Source: Setaria digitata (taxonomy: Eukaryota; Nematoda; Chromadorea; Rhabditida; Setariidae). From it: a stretch of 64,000 nt of DNA. Under the pieces are notes generated by a model. It was not told where the DNA came from, made no database searches, and worked only from the letters and a program-made list of their open reading frames with translations. The DNA lies in NCBI GenBank assembly GCA_003640385.1, contig RCAB01000003.1:558001-622000 (forward strand). The letters run 5' to 3'. Below are positions 37,828 through 51,300 of this stretch, piece after piece (position 1 is the first letter of the stretch; every line of letters begins with the position of its first letter). The translations under genes were made by a program, and so were the position numbers.

Positions 37828-38031
37828 TTAAAATTTTTTCTTGAACTTCACAGAGTACTTGATCCAATATCTATTTAGAACGGATATTACGGAAATCTCT
37901 GTGATACCGGTCAAACAATACACATATAAACCAAACCCGATGCTGTTGGTAGGTCGTTGCCGTATACGATCACTGCCGTTTATTTGACGGCTTGAGGTAT
38001 ACCGATTTGCAGCAACGCTTAAATCAGCCAT
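37828..38031 (-). CDS. Candidate 67-residue protein upstream of the ZNF598-like gene
   Basis: An ATG at 38031 opens 67 codons to TAA. The N-terminal half is polar (MADLSVAANRYTSSRQINGS). The second half contains a moderately hydrophobic segment (IGFGLYVYCLTGITEISVIS) followed by a basic end (YWIKYSVKFKKKF), as in a small membrane-anchored protein. It ends about 270 bases before the ZNF598-like start on the same strand, a spacing seen inside nematode operons. No AATAAA was found between them. No family is recognised and no splice partner was found, so it may be chance. Confidence 0.3.
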   Translation of the reverse strand: MADLSVAANRYTSSRQINGSDRIRQRPTNSIGFGLYVYCLTGITEISVISVLNRYWIKYSVKFKKKF

Positions 38032-38049
38032 AACAGACAAATACGAAAG

Positions 38050-39500
38050 AAACTGCTCTACAAGAAAAATTTAAAAATATATACAGAAATATTCAAATGT
38101 GACAGCTCAAATATTGCAAAATAAAATATTAGATAACATCATAAACCTGCTCACACTACTCAATAATCTGACTGCAATTCTAGAAAGATGACTAATGAAA
38201 GGATATGGAAATTATAAGACAAGATCAATTTAACAAACTGATATCACAACTCATATTGTAAAAAGCATCACAGTCCTACAATTTGTAAGTAATACAAGGA
38301 TCTAGCAGTTGGTTTAAAATTATGATCTGAATAATTTCAGTATTCTACAGAGAAAGTTGTAGGAAAGAGCAACATTCAAATGAACACCAGAGTGGTCCGG
38401 AATGTCCGTCCGAAAAAGGACACCTATATGTGTAATACGTACATGACTTTTCTGAACCCACAGTCTTATTCTTTTAAAGTCTTAGCTAAATTTGACAAGA
38501 CATTGATGAGTGTCGACTATTCAACTAATGAGATCAGCTAATTGAGTCAATCTAAGAAACAGCCCATCCAAACAACAACACACACGACGAACCACAAAAC
38601 GCTCATCATAAGCTACGGACTTCGGGTTTTCATAAATTTCACATGAAAATGGAACTCCCAGCGGTTAGTGAACAAATAGCTAAAAACTATTGCTAGTTAT
38701 AACGCTCCGTACAAAACAATCTCCGCAAATTGACAACGTGCCTATATTCGAACCAGAGAATCAAAGTAAACTACAGTCGTTACAGAAAGCAAGAAGTTGC
38801 TTGAAGTGCCAAAATCTTTTGTTGCAACTCAATATTTCTTGGTAATATTGGAATGCTTGAACAGACAGGAAGGCTATGTTTGATTTTCAAAATTAAAGCG
38901 AATTTATAATACATTTAAGGGATGATTCATTGACTGAAATTTGATAATTTAAGCCCATACTTCTTTCCGGAATCTTGTTAACAGTGAAACAGTTTCGACC
39001 TGTTATCATTTCACTTCAATTTCCACACTTTTATCATGTACATTGTTTTAGTTTTTTTTTTCCTCACTTCTGTCCAAAAAAATCTAGCCATTCCATGCAT
39101 TTTGATCAAGGGAAAGTCATTTTTTCAGGCTTGGAAGATTTTTGTCTAATGAATGATATAATGTAGATCGTCTATTCATTTTATCAGTGATGGATTCACT
39201 ATATCGCTACAATGGATTCATTCTATCCGATCCAGTGTATTGATATCATGGTTGAAAGTTCAGTGCCTTACTTCGGTTTGCTTACTTCCTCAGTTCCTCT
39301 TTGTTTCGATTTCTACATAATTGACCTGAAACAGTACGGTGGCGAGGAATTCGGCTGATTTTCGGTTGCATTATCAAGTAACATATTTTATATCGCACAA
39401 TGAATGACAACTCTTTTAATGTATTTTTAGAACTTATTCTTCTAAAATTTCACTTCTCTTTCCCGAGAACTGACAGCATTTAGTTAAATAAAAGAATACT
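38050..39500. other. Intergenic DNA upstream of the ZNF598-like gene
   Basis: No gene supported; presumably contains the promoter of the minus-strand gene or operon. Confidence 0.4.
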
Positions 39501-39534
39501 CTTCCTGCTTTACTTTACTTAACTTATCCTGCAG

Positions 39535-39769
39535 TGATGATGCCATCGTCTGTACAATCCAAACCTGTTCGAAGTATAGGAATGTCGGTTACTGCCTCTC
39601 TTAATCTGAAAACAAACATGCCTAGTCTCTTATCCCAAGATATGCTCCATTTCACAGGTATAACGACGACTGAAGATGTCCATCCAAATTTATCGCCAAT
39701 AGGTCGCTCACAACAAAGACATATTGTCACCGTCCCAATATTGCCAAACAAATTTCTTCAAATCTTATG
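39535..39769. other. G+C-richer island open on both strands
   Basis: Plus strand: an acceptor (TATCCTGCAG) precedes ATGATG and 77 open codons (MMPSSVQSKPVRSIGMSVTA...). A potential donor (CACAG/GTATAA) at 39658 would make a 123-base exon ending in phase 1. Minus strand: 75 open codons end in TAA, with WTSSVVVIPVKWSISWDKRL and LREAVTDIPILRTGLDCTDD. Either could be an exon or relic; the strand cannot be decided. The plus version does not join in phase to the transcription-factor exon at 48343. Confidence 0.3.
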
Positions 39770-40417
39770 ATGCCAAATGAATTTTATAGTCGCATCGATT
39801 ACGGTATTAACCGGAAATGTTCCTATCACATTTTCCTTGGAAAACTCAGTTTCTCACTTATCTATTCTTTTTTTTATAAAACTTCTCAGTAAAATATGTG
39901 CTTTGCTTTATTTGAAGTTTGAATATTTTCAAATTTAAGAGTAGAAAGTTTTAAGAAAGAATGAAATTCTACTAATTTTTGTTTCCTTTCTTATTCATTT
40001 CCATCTAAACAAACAATCGAATATTGGTTCTAAAGTCTGAATTTGAAAAAGCTTTAGGATATTGTGTAAATCTCGTAACAGCTTGTACCGTAATACAGTA
40101 ACAGTATGCCTTGTTGATGTTCATCTTTTAGAAACAATTTCAACCTTTAGTTGTTTAGTCTTTTTTGACCAATGAGTTAAAATCTCGGTGACGAAAAGTT
40201 CCAAGGAAGCAAAAGTAATGTGTATATTCGATGTGCAATATTTTTGTCACGATAAATTGGAAGCCACGGCTGACCATAAGTAGTGAGTTTAATTTCAAGC
40301 AAAAATGTTGATTGGAAGAGAGAGAGAGGAAAGTGAGGACATTAAATTTTGGAAAATGAAAGATAGGCATCGGAAGCATATTATAGAAGAGTGTCAGTGC
40401 AAATTACATGTTATTAG

Positions 40418-40741
40418 ATGAGAGAGGTTCGACTGATTGCTACAAATGACTGTCTGCTGAAGCATTCAACGGACCACCAAAATTCAACTCATTCATTTTA
40501 TTTTCCTGCAAAAAACAGCAGCAAGAGAAAGGCACAGGACGAAGTAGAACATTTCGAAGAAGCACATTATAATTACAATTATATCGCTTCTTTTTTCATT
40601 TCCCTTTTCTTTCTTCCACTGCAATTATTACAACTATCACTGCATCGACAACAATATAATTTTAAACATCTTATGGTAAAAGTGCTGAGGCATTTCCACA
40701 ACAACGGAAAAGGTATTGTTGTACATTTATTCGGAATGTAA
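40418..40741 (+). CDS. Candidate 107-residue protein with one membrane segment
   Basis: A single-exon frame from ATG to TAA. The first 60 residues are polar (MREVRLIATNDCLLKHSTDH... SSKRKAQDEVEHFEEAHYN). A hydrophobic stretch, YIASFFISLFFLPLQLLQLS, could span a membrane. The tail is basic (HLMVKVLRHFHNNGKGIVVH). Codon use is more balanced than in neighbouring random frames. There is no polyadenylation signal close by and no known family. It stays a hypothetical protein. Confidence 0.3.
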   Translation: MREVRLIATNDCLLKHSTDHQNSTHSFYFPAKNSSKRKAQDEVEHFEEAHYNYNYIASFFISLFFLPLQLLQLSLHRQQYNFKHLMVKVLRHFHNNGKGIVVHLFGM

Positions 40742-41087
40742 GAAATGTAATTGTGGAAAATGATTTGCAATGAAAAAGTTCCATAATGAAAAAAGTTAGA
40801 ATCATAGAAATGCCTTTCATATCTTTTTATTATTTAATTATGCTATTTTTAGTATGATTTTAATTTTTGTTGCTTGAGAAAAATGCTAGGTTTAGAATTT
40901 ATCCGATTTTTTCTGATTTTGGTACATCATTTGATCCGTAATTTGTTTGGTTTCTGAAGCATATGTATACTGAAAATAATTAGTGGACTAAATTCGATTT
41001 CTTTTCTTTTGGTTAATATGGTTAATAAAGAAATAAAATTACTTCAATTTTATTCTAAGATTAATTTGTTTGTTTGTTTCATTTTAG

Positions 41088-41105
41088 GAAAAGGTGTGCT
41101 TCCAT
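41088..41105 (+). other. Possible 18-base micro-exon
   Basis: A strong nematode acceptor (TGTTTCATTTTAG) is followed 18 bases later by a strong donor (GTAAGT). The enclosed sequence reads EKVCFH in phase 0. No partner exons with matching phase were found, so it may be accidental. Confidence 0.15.
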
Positions 41106-43566
41106 GTAAGTATAGGAAGTGGAATTTTGTGGACTTTGTGACGCGTTTACTTATTAAACGTAATTTGCCAAAATCTGAGGTCAGGATTAAATTAGTGATA
41201 GAATGAAATAAAGATTTATTCATCCTAATGGAAACAGGATTCCTGTTTTCAATTCCTAGAAATAGGGAGTGAAAAATTCAACAGATAAATATTTCAAAGA
41301 ATTCAGTGTACTGCTGAAAACGATTCACTTCCAGCGTGATGTTACAATTCATTTTTTATATGCTACATTTTTCAATTATACTATATAATAACTGATTTAA
41401 TTTGAAGAATATGATTAAATTTGATTCAAATCATCTTTGCCTTGTTCCTTAATAATAATTAAACGTCTTGATTTCCACTTATTACCAATTTAATTTTATT
41501 TTAATTTAAAACATTTCGATTTAGAACTTTTATCATAGATATCAATGTCATTCCCTCTCCTGCAATCATTTTCACATCACATTTAAAAGTTCGCCATAAA
41601 TGGGATTGAAGAGAGTAATGTTAAAATAACATAAAAACAGAATAGAATACAATAATATCTATATACATATATCATTCAATACAATTGCATACAATAAATG
41701 TGATGAAAAGGAACTGAGTGGTAATAATCGTTGCTGGTCGATTATTCCATCAATTGAATAATTTCATTTTATGTTATAAGGCAGTCATTGGTAATTTGAG
41801 ATGATCAACATTGCTGATCATTTTGCTTCCTTTTCTTGCATTTATAAGGTAGTTTCACTTAAGTTTTGAAGAAAGAGTGGGTGGGAAAAAGAAAATTTAA
41901 AAATTGGTAATTCAAATTTGAGAAATTAAGAGGTTTTCTTCATGATCAGAGAGAAAAATTTTAATCGTAACGAACACTCGTTATTCCAATAATGATTAAT
42001 GGCATTTTCAAGCTTTTTTTTCCATTGATAGATTATATTAGCATGCGAAATTTTAATTTAAGTGAAAGAAAACCTTCGAAAATTGTTGATTCTAATAAAA
42101 GGAATAAAGTATAACCAGCATTGTTAAAAAATTCCATTATAATAATATTCGTGATTGTATTGGGAAGCTTTTTCTGCACATAAGTTGTATTAGTGTACTA
42201 ATCAAGATTAATACTAGTTATATCGGCATACTAACTTAAAAAAGATACAGCAATAGAAATTTAAAAAAATCGCAATCTTCTTCACCTCGAATAATTTCGA
42301 TGAAAACGGATATCATGGATCATTATGTTGTCACATAAATGGTAATGTTGGACAGTTTTGCGCAGCACCGCGAAATCTTTCTTCCAATTCGAAAAGTTAT
42401 TTTCACTAAAAATTTCCGGGAAACAAACCAAACTAATCATGCTAACGACCATCCAACCATTCCCTTTTTATTTATTTTAACGAATTGAAATCTTTTAATT
42501 AACACTTGCATCCAAATTGATGAAATTTTCTTTGGGGCAAATATACGCCAACTTTTCCAGTCAAATGAAGAGAATAAAAGGATGGTGTGATGTGCATGTG
42601 TATGTACATGGAATGCTACTGCTGTATTAAAGGGTCCAAATTAGGGCGTTAAATTGAAGAGCGATAATCAGTGCTGCTTAACAGCTTGAATCATCCAAAT
42701 AACTACTCACTTCACTTTCTTCCTAGCTCAAACAAGTCACTCTTTCAGACTGTAACCAACAATGTCAATTAACTTCACATGATTCAGACGTTTTAGCTAT
42801 ATCAAAATTATCAGAATCTGTACACTTCAGTGCTCCAGTTACGAGACATCAACTGATAACTGATCTGGTAATGATATATTTCATCGATAATTCTTTCTTT
42901 AATATCGAAAGGATACAAAATTAAGCAGCACTCATGGTTATTGACTTTTTATATTACTTTCCTTGCACTTGATAATGTTAACCATACTTTTTATTATCAT
43001 CATCAGTTCATTATCACTATGCTAACATCATTACCATTATCACACCTTATCACTATCATAGTCACAGTTATCATCCATTATCATCAACATCACTTGCCAA
43101 CAATGTAGCACACCGAAGCCCCGCCTCCATCCAAACATTTATGCCCTATTGGATATCTTCCGCTCTCTAGCAATATAACTTCCCTTCCTTGTCCTCTCTC
43201 TCTTTCTGTCTTTAAGGAGATGAGAAGTGAAGAGGAGAAGACAGTGAAACAAGGAAAAGATTGTTCCTTTCTCTCTGCTCCCTTTTAGTTTTAGAGAAAG
43301 AGAAAGACTAATGAAGGAACAAAGAAATGCGAAGTGGTCGTTTTAAATATAACATTAGGAGCAGACAAGCAAATAAAACATAGACACAACGCAGAGAGGA
43401 AGATAGAGAGATTGATTAGGTAAGCTCACTTATGTGAAAGACTGAAGAGACTTAGTTTGATTCAGTAAGAATTAAAGACTTGGACGAATGTTATAAATAG
43501 ATAATTGACAAGGAATGGGGCGGAATGACTGTGTTTTCTGTGCTAGAGATAACAGTTTTGCTAGTA

Positions 43567-43694
43567 GGAGTGAGTGAGTACGGAAACAAGTGAGGGAGTG
43601 AGGAAGTAAGTGAGTGAGTGAATAAATATGTAAGCGAGTAAGTGAGTGAGGAGTGAGTGAGTAAGTAAGTGAGTAAGTGAGTGGGTGAGTGAGT
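43567..43694. repeat. (GTGA)n tetranucleotide repeat, imperfect
   Basis: About 128 bases of GTGA units with GTAA variants and small interruptions. It creates Thr/Leu/Ser-rich open frames on the minus strand that are artefacts. Confidence 0.93.
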
Positions 43695-44078
43695 CACTTG
43701 ACGATGAGACAGGCACCTCTCTCTCTGTTTGCTACCCTACCGTTGATGATTGCCAGCCTTCAGTTCCGACCACAAACCTTACAACTATTCTGATTAGTAC
43801 TGTAACTCGTCTTGTCACTGTCATTATTATTGCCATTATCACTCATCCATCTTACTCTTCATTACTTTCACGAACTATGCCATCATGTAGTGGTGTGGAA
43901 TATCATGTGTCATCTCCTTATCATTATCACTGCAGAAGTATCTTTATCATCTCCGAATCTCAGCTCCTTCCTGTCGTTCTTTTTGCAATTTCTCTCAATT
44001 CAAATCTCCACATTTTATAGAAATTTTGAAAACATGAAGGTTGTAGTATGTTTTACAGTTAGGACATTAAGAAAGGAT

Positions 44079-44137
44079 GTGTATGATTGATCATCGATTG
44101 ATTCTTCGTGTATGTGACTGATCATCGATTGGTTCTT
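44079..44137. repeat. Imperfect 30-bp tandem duplication
   Basis: Two adjacent copies share the core TGATCATCGATTG followed by TTCTTC, and both are preceded by GTGTATG. Each core includes the palindrome GATC and ATCGAT. Confidence 0.75.
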
Positions 44138-44967
44138 CCAAACACTTCCTTAAAATGACATCATTTCATGTCCGGTATTAGTCGTCATCTTAAATTTAGT
44201 CCCTTTTTTCTTATTTCTTCATTGCGATTACTCCAACTAAATTTTATTTTATTTTCCAGCAAACATTCACTTAAGCAGCAGTTGTAATTGTATCAGTCAT
44301 GGAATGACTGATAACACTAACAGCAATTTTATAGACACACTACATCAAAAACAAAACGTCATTAAAATCATTTACGGTAATCGTATCATTCAGTTTTTTG
44401 AATTTCTGCACGCTTTGCTATAACGAAGTAATTTCTGCGTGTACAGACACTGGAAACAAGAAACAGTTTCCGTTTAATATCAAAGAATTCCCCACGTTTG
44501 CCATATCCTATGTTGAAGCAGAATTTTTATCTTTGACACTTACAATGATTGGTAATATGAGATCAATATTTCATTACTTCTCTGATCTCACGAGACCTCC
44601 GTCTCTGTTTAAGTCCTTTTCATAGATTATTTAGAAGTTTTCGAATAGTTTAATGATTTGCTTTTTCGGAAATTCGGACTAATTTAATGCTGATGAAACC
44701 AAAACTTTAATAAATTCAGCATAAGATGCCATTTTCCATTGAAATTATAAAATTAAACTTAATCCACCACTGCTGTTGTAAAGAAATATATATTCATTGA
44801 ATGTATATTCAAAGCATTTGCATATGAAAATTTTGCATACCCAAAAATTCATTTTGGAATATTTACTTGATTAAATGTTCTTTTTTCTTCTCATTAAATG
44901 GTATTTTATCAAAATTTAATTTCCAACGTGACAAATTTATCGAGCAAAATGCTTATTGTTAAATATC

Positions 44968-44993
44968 AAAAAATAAATAAATAAATAAATAAA
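44968..44993. repeat. (AAAT)n microsatellite
   Basis: About five to six AAAT units in AT-rich intergenic DNA. Confidence 0.9.
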
Positions 44994-47496
44994 TTAGTCC
45001 TAAGCTGATTGTTAACGAATGGCATAAAATGCGATCAGTTCTTAATTTGTATAAAAATTAAATTCGAAAAATTAAGTTGTGAAAAAAACAATTGATTTTC
45101 AGATAAATTTATACTTGCGACACTTTAAAGTCATTTAGTCATTCGTGTATTTCTTATAGACACATTTATCCATTTAAATTAATATATTTGGTTAAATAAA
45201 CCATTTCGGTGGTACAATTTAAAAAGGGTATTGTTCATTTTGAAGCAGAAAAGGAAATATCATTATCGCTGTTTGATATTATTTCTTTTGAAAATGTTCA
45301 GAGAGTATTTTGAGCAATCGGCAAGAATAGAAAGGAAAAAAATTGCGTCGTTCTGATAAATTGATTTACTAAAATACTACTTATGCAATGCAATTTCACT
45401 ACACGTCGTTTAATCAATCAAGAAGTTAAACGAAATGATTTTAAAAATGATCTTATATGTGAACTTATATGTACATGTATTTTATTTGATTGGTAGTTTA
45501 TAATTAATAGTATTCAAGGATATTATTTACATGGCTGACACTATAATTTGGCACTTTCATGTAAGTAGTCTGAACTGAAATTTCAAAAGTTATAGCTATT
45601 GAATAACTATAAGTATATTAGAAGTACTTCTTCCTGATCGTCTTCAAAAATACTTTAAGTATGTTTTTAATAACAAAAAACTATAAGTTGACGTATATAT
45701 TGTTATTTTTCCTCTTCCAGTATTATGTATTGACATATCAATCGGAAAATCGCGCATGATATCATTTTTTTTATTGTTAAAAATTGACTGAAATAGAATT
45801 AATCGGAAATCCTTACTTGATTATTATTTGCAGAACCATATGTGGTAGCACCGCAAATAGTAATCAGTACTAATTGCTCCTCATAACTGATCATTAGTAT
45901 TTCATTGAATGAATACAGTTTTAAGAAATCACTTCTTGAGAAAAGCAATTACCATTCCCATTAACTTTAATCTCCAAAATTTTAAAGGAATTCAACCGAA
46001 TAATGAGAAAGAATTCTGCACAGATGCTGTTTGCTCCAACTACTTAAAACTTTGTTAGAAACATTTCCTTCCAAAGATTAAGATTTTAATAACATTTTCC
46101 TTCCTAAGTGTTTCATTTTTCACCGTGGATACACAAATTTTCCCCTCCGTATATTACGAAAGAAGCAAAAGTTAAATTTTAATAGGTTTTTACCTTTTAT
46201 CAAATGATAATTAATAATCTGCAATCTGATTGAATAATCGGAAACAGAATTTCAATTTTATTCCAAAAGTTTATCGAATTCGCTGAATAATTTAAAATCC
46301 GTAATTTTCCCTTTTCAACTTAAATTTTACTTATTTAACATTTAATTTTGAGATGATTCCGAAAATTTCTCTCACAGTCAGTTCAAACCATGATAAGCTT
46401 CATTAAACGTAGCAAATACATTGCAATCCAGCGCATACTGTAGCTTGTCAATGGTTTCATTTTTTTTTTATTTTTATATTAGAACATAAAAATTCATCGC
46501 ACAAAATAAACTTTCAAGCAAGTAAGAGAATTCTTTTTCCTTCTACTCAAAAAAAAAAAAAAAAAATTAGCAAAATTCGAAAGTTTCATTTTCAATCCTA
46601 ACTACACTCTACTCCTTTTCTTGATAAATATTTTTCAGAAGAAAAAGAAAATTATGTATATTTTTTTAGCTTTCAATTTGAAAGCTTTGTTTGATTTTCG
46701 CACAAACATATATTACATTACACTTTACCGTGCCATAATGCATTAGTCATTTGCTGTTTTACAAAAGTTATGAAATTTCTTAAAAAACTGGGAGAGAATA
46801 ACAGGGGAAAAAATTAAGATTTGTAAACTCAGAACGAAATTTAGAATGGTTAATGTTATATTTGAAAGGAATTTGAAATATCCCACGTTAAATACTTCGA
46901 TATGAAAAAAGTTCGACTTTTTTGCCAGAGTTAGAAAAGACAATGCTCAATTTGAAAATATATTCGGCATACGAAAAGCTCGAACTTGAAAAAAAATCAT
47001 GAAAAAGAAAAATTTCTAACAAAAAAAGGGCTTCAATTAAGTTCTGTAACAACTTTCCAAGTCAAATTAACTTGAGTAATCGTAACAGTAAATGCTTATT
47101 TTTCTTATTTATGCTTATTCAATATTAAAATTATGCTCTGGATTTGATATTGAAATAGGTGAGAAATGACAGTGATAACAATGTGTAATAATATTTCTGT
47201 CATATCTTTCAATAACAGCTGTTATCATCTTTATCAACTATTATTACAACCATCACTCCCAATATCATGATGATCTTTATCATGTTTAACAATATCATTA
47301 TCAATATCAGAAAAACGATAAAAGCCCGAAGCTGTTAAATAATAAGCTAGAATTTGATAAGTACTTGGAAATGTCTATGAGATCTTTCGAAATTCAGCAA
47401 AAATTTTTCAGTGAAGACATATTTAGAAATGGATGGAAAGGGCGGAACAAGAACGAGAGCAGTTTGGTGTGTGTCAATCAAATAACCCTTGCAACT

Positions 47497-47525
47497 CCCC
47501 CCGCTCCCCCGCTTCCCCGCACCCC
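47497..47525 (-). promoter_or_regulatory. Four-run G-quadruplex motif on the minus strand
   Basis: The plus strand has C runs of 6, 5, 4 and 4 separated by 3 to 4 bases. The minus strand therefore has four G runs of at least four with short loops, the classical intramolecular quadruplex pattern. It stands out sharply in this A+T-rich DNA and lies about 820 bp before the first recognised exon of the plus-strand transcription-factor gene. A regulatory role is inference. Confidence 0.6.
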
Positions 47526-48352
47526 TATGATAAATGGTGCTTCGGTGTTTCAGTGAATCGGTGAACGAATGGGAAGTGAGGAAATGTTTGAAGCATTGCA
47601 AAATGGACTACCCATTCATTCCGGAACTGTTCTTCCCTTAGACATTCATTTCCATGCCCTCTCTCTCTTCACTTCTTCCGCTTTTGTCCTTTTAGTTAGT
47701 TTATGCATTCAATCTCAATTTCACTTTTCACAAGTTAAGTAGTTTCTAGACAGAAGGCAGGAAGAGGAAAGGAATTTCAATAGTTATGTAAAGAAGCGAA
47801 TAATTCGAAATACTTCAGCCATTAGTTAGTTTAAAAAGCACGTAAGAGAAAGCAGTCGCCGGGAAAGTGGTTGTTCTTGAGGAATCCTGGGGAATTCGAA
47901 CATTGCATTTGTATAATTCAGTATAATTTATGAATATCATTCGGGTACAAAGCATTTCCATTAAAATTTGTCCCTAAAATTAGGCACGTATCATTAACAA
48001 AGTGATTATGATGGAGATGAACAGCTTCTTCGTCTTACTATGCTTTAGTTATCCTTCTTTAGCACACAAAATCCATAATTGCTAATTAATGCCTCGTCAT
48101 GATACAGTAAGATCTTGAATCCAAGTGTCTTAAGTGAGATAGATGTCTTTGAACAGTGTCACAATCTGCTGCTTAAGTAAGTCAGCACAGTCAATTAATG
48201 CCAAGTTCACGTCGTAAAGATGAAGCGGATGAGATTATCGAATGTTAAATAGAAAGATCGAAATAAGATCGAATGAATGAAACTTCGGCTATGTAACGTT
48301 ACGGCTTCAGTTGTGAAATATAATCCAGACTTCGTTTTTTAGACGTTTTGTG

Positions 48353-51300
48353 ATGTCCATGCCGAGGATGTGTTCATTACCGTCTAGCAGTGGTAGTACA
48401 TCTAGCAGTACTGCTGATGTGGACAAGGAAAAGCAACGTTTTGCAGCTGCAGCCGCAACTATGGCTTTTCCGGGTCTGCCCTTTATGGCTGCAGCATTTC
48501 CGGCCGTCACACCTACCACCACTGGTAGTTCCGTTTTTCCGAATCAAATGGCCGCCCAGTTATCCCTTTTCAATCCACACTTGCAACAGTACTATGCCAA
48601 TTTCTTACATCAACAACAACTTCTGCAAAGTTTGCAAAATCATTCGCCACAGTCTCGAACAGGTTAATTTTTATTGATTGCATCAAATCTTGAATTAAAA
48701 ACTTGGAGATTATAGAGAACAAAATTGGACTGATCAAAAAATAGGAGTTTGGAAATGAATCAAATGAAATTACAATTAAAAGAATTTGCGATATACTTTA
48801 ATGCTAGCTTAAAGAACAATAATAATAAACCACAACAAATAGTATTCGCTCGACGTTATATCAATAGTGCAGTAGTAACATTTTCTACTAACAACAACAT
48901 TGACATTCATTTCTTGCTACAATAACAAGCTTTGCTGCCACAATAAAAAAACAACGGTACAAAAGTACAAACGCGCGAATATACAAGAATTCTTATACCT
49001 AACGTTGTTGAGGAGGCATCACATTGCTTTTCACGCCCAAAATGTTTTGTTCAAAAATTCATCTCCTGTTGGTATATATGTGTGTGTGTGTATGTGTGTC
49101 TGTACCGGTCTGCACATCAATAAGAGGTTGCATAAATTGAAATTCAATGTTCGAAACACATTCTTCCAAGCTGTCTCTCAGGTCACCTATCTTTTATTGG
49201 ATAATAAAACTCTTGAGAGAAAAGAGAAAGAGAGGAGGGGGAGGGGAGGAGAGGAACACGAGGAGAAAGAGAGAAGGAGAAAAAAAGAAAAGATAGATGA
49301 TGCTATGAAGATTAATAATTACAAATTAACTAGTGATTAGGCAGTTGGTTTCATTCGATACTTACAAAAACAAATATGCCGAAGGCCACTGTGCAACAGT
49401 CTTGAAAATGGATTATTATTAATGCTAATTGATTACGGTATTAGGATGAATAGTAAAGGTTATTGGTTGTATTCATCAGGTTACTATTAATCATCTAGAA
49501 AAAAACGGAATAAAATAGAAAAAGAAGACAAAACAATATGGCAATTAAAAGTAGTCATGTAGCGGTAGAAATATTACGGTATTTAATGCATGGCCTTTAA
49601 CCCCGAGATTACAATATCACTATCAGTTGTTGTAGTTTGAAAGTTTGTGATACTGTATACATATACATATCTGTATGTGTATATTATTAAGCTTAGAAAT
49701 GAACAAGTTTTGATATGATAGTTTCTAAAATGTTAGTGAAATAGATGCCACATATTTTGACGAGATCATTTTATCATCGAAAATAAAAAGTGAGTGGCGA
49801 GAAGATTGGAAATCTTTACATGATTCAGATTCCGAATTCAAAGCTCCATGAGTGCTTGCTATCTGACGGTTCTATCAGTGTTTGGTACCTTGATGGAACG
49901 GGAAGATTTATTTTTTCCTTTTTCTCGTCTGACTTGACCGTTCCTTTTTTTCTTTCATCGGAAAAAACGAATGAAAGGATTATCTTCAAAGCTTTCTTTT
50001 TTCCCACTTTTAGATATTCTAATCTGACAAAAAATTGTTTTCTATGATGTAAAAAGAAGGATGAAAAAACTGATAAGCATTCGCATTTTATTAAGTATTC
50101 TACTTAACAGAACAGGAATATCACTCTTTTGATATTTTTTTTATCACATCATGAAATTTGAAGAAGCATGATGAAGCAGCAATTTTAATGTTAGAATTTC
50201 TAATGCCATCAAATATAATTTCATTGCTACAGTTATACCAGTTTAAATTGGTCTAAACAGAGAATGAGCATTTCTCTATCGAATTGTTTCAGAATTGTCA
50301 CCTTCCGTATCAGATGGTCGTACTTCCTCTCACGTTGATTCACCAATCAGAAGTAAGTCTTTTGATTTTTACTGAACAAAACTTGTTCTTGTCAGATTGC
50401 TTTCATAAATCATTGTCACACTTTTATTTTCACCCGAAATTTCAGTTTCTTTTTCTTCAATTCAAATGAAACTATTACTGTGCATATTCTTTGACTGCTT
50501 TTAATAGAAATTTCAGTGTTTTCGGAAAAAAAGTTACAGAGGAAATGTTTTCCACATTTCTACATAATACAATCTCTATGATATGATACTATCTGTTATC
50601 AGGAGTACCAATAAATGTAGAAAATCGATATTAACGTATTTTAAAAAATCAGCATGACGTGTTTGAAAATTTTGCAATCATACTTCTATTTTTAAATCTT
50701 CGACCATCTATAATACATACTTGAGGAATTAGTATTCAAATCAATATATTTAATCTAACAAGCATATTTTAATGTAGTTTTGTTCAACCTTCTAATGCTT
50801 GTCTTCAGTCCAACAATATCTCAAACACACTTCCAGCATCATCCACATTTGTCTCATTTGTGTCTTAAATTTATATGCGTGTGGTCATTTATTTAGAATA
50901 TCTAAGCCAGTTGAGAATTTCTCTCTGAAATTTTAGTGTCCCAAAATTTCAAAAGTGTGGATAAAATTATTTAGTAAAATTGCAGAAAATTCCCGTGCTA
51001 AAGTGCCGAAATTCCTCGAAATTTCGAATTTTCTCTTTCTGAATCCCTTCTCACAGATGAATTCTGAATCCATTCTTCTCACAGATAAATCTGTGCGACT
51101 TCTGCTGGTAAAGTAATTTCCTGAGCGTCATTTTCTCATACTGCAATCAACTTTATGTATGAGCCGTCTGTCCGTCAACAATTGTATGTGTCACATCCTT
51201 TTGTTCTTCCATCGTCCCTTTCTCTCTCGATAAAAACTCGTTCCCATCCATCTGACACAGTGCTTCCAATTTTAAATATAAATATATTAGCCAATGGCTA

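Larger units (their letters stand above)
41220..47340. other. Long AT-rich intergenic region with simple repeats
   Basis: No gene supported. It contains ATC/ATT low-complexity DNA (about 42990-43095), a purine-rich block (43200-43420), the GTGA repeat, a 30-bp duplication (44079-44137) and an AAAT microsatellite (44968-44993). It probably includes distal regulatory DNA of the transcription-factor gene. Confidence 0.4.

Noticed and set aside
43491..43697. Thr/Leu/Ser-repeat protein on the minus strand
   Set aside because: It is the translation of the GTGA tetranucleotide repeat.
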